Assembly (NCBI GenBank): GCA_965153455.1
Contig: OZ234495.1
Span: forward strand, 21,448,875-21,512,874
Origin: Sphagnum compactum
Taxonomy: Eukaryota > Bryophyta > Sphagnopsida > Sphagnales
Reading direction: 5' to 3'
DNA: 64,000 nucleotides
In this document: positions 57,531 through 64,000 of the stretch, in pieces
How positions within the stretch are numbered: the first letter of the stretch is position 1
Layout: every line of letters begins with the position of its first letter
Position numbers and translations under genes: made by a program
Notes under the pieces: model-generated
Told to the model about the DNA's origin: nothing
The model's input: the letters and a program-made list of their open reading frames with translations, nothing else
Database searches by the model: none

Positions 57531-60500
57531 AAGTTGAAATCAATGAGTGTGCACACAATGACGACATTTTCCTATGCTTAAAGTTCATGACTTTTTTTCA
57601 CTTTATAGAATGCTACAAAGAGTGGGCCCTTACTTGTCATATATTTATTAGTAATTATTTTGTTGGTTACATAAAGTCTTAAGAATGTGGAGTCTAGATT
57701 AATTTTGAAGACCTCTCCTCTTCATTGCTACTAATATGTAATGGTTTCAAGTTGTTACCACACTTGTATGTGTTTATTTTGTTATGACCCCCTTCTGTGC
57801 ATTTCCCATAGTGTCAATTTGACATTCTATTTCACAATTATAATACATGATGATTAATAATGAATAGCGAAATTGGTAGGAGCCACTTGATGATGAGAAC
57901 ATTACAACACTTTACCGCTTAATTTCTTTTTTCTTTGAGTGGATTGTGAAATGGCAGTTCTAAAAACTTGAATGTAGAATTTTCAAAATCTTTGACTTGC
58001 TTAGTAAATGGTAGACACAAATTTTGAATGATTTCTATTAAGTTTTTGTGAATGGTTTGTGATGTGGTAAATTTGAATGTAAAGTGCATAATTTTTTTGG
58101 ATGTTTTGGTCCATGATATAGGCAAAATTGAAATCATTTTAATTCAACTATTATGAGTTGTTTGTGATGTGATGTGACAAATTTGGACATTGTAATGTAA
58201 AGTCGGTCGGTTTTTTGAATTGCATTGTCCATGGCACATTTAGAACTTGAAACCATTTAATTGATTTATTTTGGATTATGATGTGGCAACTATATAAATT
58301 GTAATGTAAAGTGGGTTAGTTGTTTAAATAATTGGTAGAGGCCATGGCAAAAGGCCCATAAAAAGTTGGATACATTTGTGAATTTGGTTTGATTTGTTTG
58401 TGATATGGTAGATGTAGGAATTTGAATGCAAAACTAACATCATGCTTGAATTATTTGTTTTATGAAAAATGTAGAAATTGTAATGTTTGTGTTGATTTTT
58501 TTCAAGTTCTTTGCTCAAAGGTAGAGGCAAATGTTCAAGATGCTTTTATATTTTCTATTATGTTTTTTTGGTTTGTTGTGATGTATCATTTTATTGGTAA
58601 GCTATTTGTGACATTCACTTGTTATTGGGGCTTGCATGTGTGTTGCCATTAGTGGAGACCATGCAATTTCTCTTGAAATTTGCTAAGAAGAGCAATACTT
58701 TCATTTGCAAGTGCATAGTCACAATGAAGGTCTACCAAGGTCAATTGTATACATTGTATTGTGACAACCTTTTCCTTCCAAGGTGATGAATTAATGTCTT
58801 TTCATGGGTTGTTACAATAGGACCATCAATAAATCCATAGGATGTGAGTGATTGGCTACAACACAAATTCCACTCGACATCTTGCATTTTTTTTTAATGA
58901 TGAAGAAACATGGATTCATTGGGGGTGCAATTTACCTTAAAACAAGTACGATATGCTTCTTGTCATAGAAGCATCATTTGCACTCATCGTGGAGCTAATG
59001 AAAGTTGAATGCAAACGTAAGTTCCTAACCCCCTTAGAATTATATCATTTGTATTGTTTACAAATAAAATATAATGTTTATATGTTTGTGCTTGGATTAT
59101 GACAAATCTCCTGACATGGTTTGAATGAATTTATTTTGTGTTGTTTTTTTGTTATGATGTGACATATTTCCCTTTGTATTCATTTTTTATTATCAAATTT
59201 GCTTCAAGTTATTATATCAAATGTTGTTATGTTTGTTGAATGGCAAAAATAATGAACTAAATTTAAATTACAAATGCACAATGTTTTATGGTGCATGGTA
59301 AGCTTACTCCTTTGCATTTGTTTTCTGATGTATATCATTGGATGCTTTGTGTAATTCTATATAGTAAAGGACGTTGTGGTCATGAAGCTTCGGGATGGAA
59401 TGAAGCTTTCCATCCAGACGTCGGGATGAAATGAAACTTTTCATCCATCCATCTGTCCGTTCATCATCCATCCCGTCATCCGTCCCGTCATCCATCCAAA
59501 CAGAACAAATATATATTTTAAAAAGGAAAAAAACTAGAAAAAAAATAAAAACAAAAAAACACTTTAACAATTAAAAAGTTTTTGTAAACACTTAAACATG
59601 AAACAAAAAAGGGAAATACAGTAAAATAATCTTAAAAGAAAATTAAAAATAGATGACAAAAAATAAGAAACAAAACAGAGAACAAAAGAAAGAGAAAAAA
59701 AACCATACTTGAAAAAAAAATGAGGTTTGTCTTCTTTTTCCAAACTTCAAACCTGCATCTAATCAAACAAAAATAGAATTTTTAAAAAAAATTATTTTTA
59801 CTATAAAACATATTATTAGAAACACTAGAATTTTTTTGGAAAAGAAAATAGAAACTAAATAAATAAATAAACGCATAAAAATAGAAAAAAATGAAGATAG
59901 ACAAAGTAAAAATAGAAAAAGTTAAAACATGAAACAAACATAAACAAAACATTAAAACACAAAAATTATAAAAAAGGAATGGAAACAAATGAAACAAGGA
60001 AAGGGGAATAAAGTAAAATCATTTTAAAAGAAAAAAAAAGAAGAAATCAAATAAAGAGTAAAAAATAAGAAAAAATAAAACTTATAATAATGAAGAAAAA
60101 CCCTACTTGAAAAAGATGAGGTGTGTCTTCTTTCTCCAAACTTCAAACTTGCATCTAAATAAACAAAAATACAAAAGTGAAAAAGAAACACTTTATTTTT
60201 ATTATACAAAATAATAATAAAAACAGAAAACACATAAAAATAAAAAATAAAAAAGATAAAAGTTAAAAAAAAAAACTAAAACATGAACCAAACATTGTTG
60301 AAATAACACACCTGTGCATTAGGCACGAGGTTCAAACTAGTGTATTGTATGACAAAGGCTATTGAAAAACTTATCATGTTCGATTTTTGGAACAAGTAGT
60401 GTTAAATGCCATCCAAAGATTGTTTATCCCTAATATTGGTTACAAGCACATGCAAATTTTACCTTTCCTCGACATTTAAAGGTCTTGAAAGGTTTCTCTT

Positions 60501-60770
60501 GCACCCCACATCCATGTGAACAAGTTAAAAAAAGCAAATATGCTCTTATGGTTCCTACCATTCTTTTGAGGTGGGATTTACATGTTTAACAAGGTCTTTT
60601 TAAGTTGACAATGAACAGACAAAGATTATTATAAAAAAAAACTCTAAAAGAAACCAAAATCCTTCAAGATATTATAACTCTATAATTAGTCTCAAGTTTC
60701 AACACAAGCTAAAATTTTATTTTTCAAAAATCCTCATATAAAAATAGACATGTTAAGTAAGGGTCAAAAT
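57531..60770 (+). repeat. 2.26-kb duplicated segment, copy 2, with Helitron insertion
   Basis: Matches copy 1 (35559-37821) from AAGTTGAAATCAATGAG to GGTCAAAAT. It is 3240 bp long because of a 984-bp insertion; without it the length is the same as copy 1. Small indels and substitutions are scattered. Retention of the same non-coding sequence at high identity suggests a relatively recent duplication or two young copies of a non-autonomous repeat. Confidence 0.9.
59356..60339 (+). mobile_element. Non-autonomous Helitron, 984 bp
   Basis: The 5' end is TCTATATAGTAAAGGAC. The 3' end has the hairpin CCTGTGC-ATTAG-GCACGAGG followed by TTCAAACTAG and then T, the classic plant Helitron terminus (short GC hairpin just before CTRR, insertion before T). 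No terminal inverted repeat or target duplication is present, as expected. The empty site is preserved in copy 1 at about 37393 (GTGTAATGTATTGTATG); one extra T at the left border is the only discrepancy. The interior has no coding region. It carries a GTCATCCRTCC-type short repeat (about 59446-59500) and an internal direct duplication with a period of about 390-396 bp (anchors at 59726 and 60122). Confidence 0.85.
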
Positions 60771-62173
60771 GGTGCCCCCATTGTGCACTTGAAAGCCCTG
60801 GATGAGGAGGGGACCACAGAGATGACCTCATGTTGAAATCTGCAGTGCAAGAGGTATTGAATATTGCATAGTTTTGTGAAAACAATTCAAGAAAATCAAA
60901 ACTCAATTTAAAAAAAGGAATTTGGTGTGCTATTGGTACGGTTGGAAAGCCCTTGATGAGTGGGATTTGTTGGAGATGATTTCATAGGCTTTAGACCTAT
61001 GGTGCAGTATACGAAGCATTTAAATATTAGTTGGGGGAACATATTCACTCATGCCAACCCTCACTGGCATAGGAAAGCACGACCCGCTATAGAGGGGAAG
61101 GTAAAGTTGTCTTCTCGGTCCTGACTATAGGAAGCTAGCTTTCTTAAAATGTTCATGTGCCAATCGTTCCCAAATGACAAGGGATGAAAGGGCTGGTTGT
61201 GTAAATGGCCTTTATGAACCAGCATCTACCCGGGAAGGTACCATGGTGTTATAACAACCTCAAAAAACAAATTGGGTTGCTTTGAATCATTATTAAATTT
61301 CAGTCACAAAGCCTAAATCGGGGTCTCTGAGACTAAGTATACGCACATAGGACAAACCCAATAACATCGGTGACAAGATGAGTATACTATCTGTGAAGCG
61401 ATCTCAGTATCTACTTGTTTTAGCATTTTATCTACAGATTTAGGCACGAAAGTGCAAAGGTGTCGCGCTTTGCAAGCAAGGAGCAAGCAAACTAATGTGC
61501 ACGGCGTCCTACTTTCTCCGTTTCCACAATGGCAAAGATTTCCATCATTTCTCGCTTCAATCAGTCAACAAGGAGCTATTGGGATGTGAGTCAGAGCTGC
61601 GTGGGTGTAGCGCGATCTCACTGGCACCATATTTGTATTCTACAACGCTTTCATTGTTCTTAATCTTCAGAGAAGTACGTTGCATAAATCGCTGCTTGCA
61701 GCAGTCTATTCTATGGTTACTCAATTCTACTCCAATGTGAAAACATAGGAGTTACCTGAGATTTCTGAATAGGCCGATTGTTCTGAATTTTGATGTTGCG
61801 TGTTGCAGCAACATAATGATAAATCGGTCTGTTCTTTGCAGTTGTGCAAGCTGCCAGTCACTTGTTCTCTTGAAAGTTCGGCGGAGCTAGTGTACATAGT
61901 TGCTGCAATTATAGAGACCTTCATTCGTTCTGCGTTTCAGTGATCAATACCTAGAGTCTTTGTAACTGGTATCATGAAAGACGGGCGGGTTGTTGATAAA
62001 AATGGGGTGTTCGGTGCTTTGCCGCTGTGCGAGGCTTCTTCAAAATTAGAAAGAAAATGTTTGTTCTTCCGTCGCTTTAGTGAATAATTGGAGCTTTTCT
62101 AAATGCGATCTCCACAGATTGCTGACAAGGACAACTAATTTCTATCTGGAAACAACAAAAAATTTGAGCGTAC
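60771..62173. other. Intergenic, GC rising towards 62 kb
   Basis: From about 60990 the sequence is less A/T-rich and contains restriction-like short palindromes, but no coding domain was recognised. Frames at 61495-61740 (+) and 61924-61727 (-) are unsupported. The part after 61480 may include exons or the 5' end of an undetermined gene. Confidence 0.3.
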
Positions 62174-62286
62174 CTCCAGCAATCTGCTGGGCTTGTTCTT
62201 TTATTTCAGGGGCTAGATGTTGCAGCAAGGGCTCACACTTCTCTAGAAATCTTAGGAATTGTATTCATGGCCAGCTCGTAGGCCAT
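62174..62286 (-). pseudogene. Possible first exon with one frameshift
   Basis: Minus strand: ATG at 62286 begins MAYELAMNTIPK. After a one-base shift near 62253 the sequence reads FLEKCEPLLQHLAPEIKEQAQQIAG and ends at a good donor (GGAG/GTACGC, 62174). The second part looks clearly protein-like and helical. It could be a broken exon, or a real exon with a different upstream junction (an AG acceptor is available near 62253). Family not recognised. Confidence 0.35.
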
Positions 62287-62393
62287 GAAGCGACATTTGT
62301 TTACCACAATTTGTTGGGGTTCACTTTAAACGATAAGATTGTGGATTGCCTACTAGATTGCAAATAGTAGATTTCTTCTTGTTTCTATGCTAG

Positions 62394-62413
62394 AACCCTA
62401 AACCCTAAACCCT
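62394..62413 (+). promoter_or_regulatory. Tandem telo-box (AAACCCTA)
   Basis: AACCCTAAACCCTAAACCCT, two and a half units of the plant telomere-type motif. Such telo-boxes occur near transcription starts of plant housekeeping genes. Here it lies between the minus-strand exon candidate ending at 62286 and the plus-strand exon-like sequence at 62511, the position of a divergent promoter. Confidence 0.6.
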
Positions 62414-62510
62414 TTCACCGGAGAGCTAATTTGGTGCCAAGTTTCTCATGTGCACACAGCTTCGTGGCACGCTAGCCAATTGATAGAATTGTGAAAGGAT
62501 ATTCATATAC

Positions 62511-62760
62511 ATGGGGAGCACATCCACTGTATCAGGTTCTGTGACAGATTGGCACTGGCATTTTTCTTTCATTTGCTGTGGGTGTGTTTCTTGGTGCTGG
62601 CAGGAACCACAACTTTTCTGTCAGGTGGTTGCAATCCTGAAAACAGAGGATCACTATTTTCTTTCATTGAGGTTGTCACAAAGTGTGGCACAATAATTGG
62701 GATTCAGAGTGACTATTTGGTTGTTGTAAGTAGGAGAGTGTTGACCTCATTTGTGGGGAA
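62511..62760 (+). pseudogene. Exon-1-like sequence related to the gene at 56537
   Basis: The plus strand has GTGAAAGGA, then ATGGGGAGCACATCCACTG, closely matching the start of the gene at 56537 on the minus strand (GAAAGGAGCG then ATGGGGAGCACATCAACTG). Homology then weakens; a different frame (from 62549) encodes a hydrophobic stretch ALAFFFHLLWVCFLVLAG followed by GGCNPENRGS. Its orientation is opposite to the exon-2-like sequence in copy C, so it cannot be exon 1 of that copy. It may be a rearranged or separate paralogue. Confidence 0.35.
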
Positions 62761-64000
62761 ATAGCCAGTGACCATAAATTGCTTGATGGATGTGTATTAT
62801 GAGGATTGGAATGAACACTTTGCTGCACATTTCAGGCTTGGATTTTTGCAGTCTTCCCAATTTGAAAATGCTGCCTTTTATTATTCCAATGAAGGATGCA
62901 CAGTTTGATTTGTTTGGAACCAATTTTCTTGTCTCACATATGAAAACAACTTGCATAAAGGTCATGGGAGTCAAACACATTCAAAATATTGAAAGTTGAT
63001 GTTTGTGATTTTCATGTTGAGGTCTCCTCCGTTTTCCACTTATTTCGGAAAATCACAAATGAAGTTACTACTGTTCTAAAGATGCCTTGGGGGGAGACCA
63101 TGCTCCCATTTCCAAAATCTCCAGGTTCCAAGTACAAAAAATCAACATCCACTCTTGTTGGAGATGGAAGAGCAGCCTAATAACCTACTGGGAAAACATG
63201 AGGAACCCACAAGGAGCACAAGAGCTTGTACTTGCAGATTGTTAGACAGTAACGTGATTCAAACAAACTAAATTCCTGAAAGAAAAGAATGAGGAAAAAG
63301 GTCAGCAAGCATATATTCAGCCTAGAAGTCATACATGTGACATGAACTGAATTGTAAAGGGAGGGAGTACTGCAATGACCTATGAGCCAACAGCAAAGAA
63401 GATCTTCAGGTTGGTGGTTCACACAGGAAATATTCAGTTACAAATTTTGATATTAAAGCCTACAATATGCATTATTTCATAACTTATTCTTAATGTTATA
63501 CATCAAAACCTTGTTGTAGTAAAGCTTTGCATATCACATCTGCACTATACATGTGCTAAGTATTCATAGAATTTACCAGGAAGTACCAGATGCAAAGGTA
63601 CTGCACATATTATCTGCAACCACATGGTATGCTGTGGTCAAAACATCAGCCATCATATTCTGTGAATCCATTGGATGAACTGTGTTACCAGGAGCCGCTT
63701 CAATTACCACCTGAACTTGCACCTCACTGTTTGCTGGGGTTGGAACAGTGGGTATGACATTTATAGTGGTTCCAGCAGTACTCCCCAAGCTTGCAGATTG
63801 TGCTGTTTTGTTCATCTGGACTTGAATTGGTGGTGGCTACCCTGTAACTGTGTTATCTGCACCTGGATTGGCTGCTAGCACCATCCAAATGTAAGAGTTG
63901 GGTGAGCATCAAATACCACATCTTGAATAGCACATTGACTAGACTTTGAGTGCCATTTTGGTTTCAAGCCAGGCACAAGCCAATTCCTTATCCCATCTAT
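62740..64000 (-). repeat. Gene-derived repeat, copy C (runs off the window)
   Basis: Aligns with copy A from GCTTGATGGATGTG, GAGGATTGGAA and TCATGGGAGTCAAACACATTC through AGTACCAGATGCAAAGGTACTG to GGATTGGCTGCTAGCACCATCC and beyond. On the minus strand the exon-2 equivalent (about 63876-63573) reads NPGADNTVTG, a TAG stop, PPPIQVQMNKTAQSAS, VPTPANSEVQVQVVIEA and STFASGTSW. The stop and several substitutions make it a probable pseudogene, unless translation starts at the later Met (63815). Confidence 0.75.

Noticed and set aside
35559-60770. The two 2.26-kb repeats as LTRs of one 25-kb retrotransposon
   Set aside because: No primer-binding site follows copy 1, no polypurine tract precedes copy 2 and no target duplication was found. 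Similarity also runs past the CA that would end the LTR.
62080-62367. 95-residue plus-strand frame
   Set aside because: The minus strand here carries a more convincing exon-like peptide and donor site, so this is probably its antisense.

Overview
This window is nuclear DNA of a land plant with a large, repeat-rich genome. The evidence is a plant CYP71-clan cytochrome P450, a plant-type mRNA cap methyltransferase with twelve small exons, telo-box motifs, and plant-type Ty3/gypsy chromovirus, LINE, CACTA, hAT and Helitron sequence. The two-intron layout of the P450 and the Ty3/gypsy-type integrase tails would fit a gymnosperm or another non-angiosperm plant, but I cannot fix the species. Everything was read by eye, so exon borders are splice-consensus plus reading-phase models. 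No CRISPR, rRNA or tRNA gene was seen.

Layout. 0.16-2.19 kb (-): an intact three-exon P450. 2.2-9.5 kb: intergenic, with diverged direct repeats, a 31-G run, a very A/T-rich block and an ACCTA-rich tract. 9.5-13.9 kb (+): the 3' half of a Ty3/gypsy element (integrase tail, a long degenerate Gln-rich/coiled-coil reading frame, polypurine tract, start of a 3' LTR). 15.65-16.54 kb (+): CACTA TNP2-like transposase remnant. 17.5-19.2 kb (-): an internally deleted chromovirus (gag joined to integrase scraps and a chromodomain). 19.2-21.8 kb (+): 3' part of an L1-type LINE. 22.9-23.6 kb (+): hAT transposase C-terminus and element end.

23.97-26.90 kb (+) holds a five-exon gene for an unrecognised low-complexity protein. 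Facing it from 31.78 to 28.17 kb (-) is the mRNA cap guanine-N7 methyltransferase gene. 32-34 kb has weak exon-like fragments. From 34 to 64 kb the sequence is mostly A/T-rich repeats. It includes a 2.26-kb segment present twice (35.56 and 57.53 kb), the second copy carrying a 984-bp non-autonomous Helitron. A gene-derived repeat occurs three times (48.0, 53.6 and 62.7 kb). Only the middle copy keeps an open frame, and it splices in phase to an exon at 56.5 kb to give a putative 147-residue membrane protein. A 160-bp SINE-like insertion with 8-bp target duplications and a complete 135-bp CACTA-type MITE with 3-bp target duplications are also present.

The genes are unrelated in function and do not form a cluster or pathway. 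The most informative parts are the nested insertions whose empty sites can be seen in paralogous copies, and the Ty3/gypsy remnant with a large extra frame 3' of integrase in which stop codons, mostly TAG, repeatedly interrupt a Gln-rich stretch.
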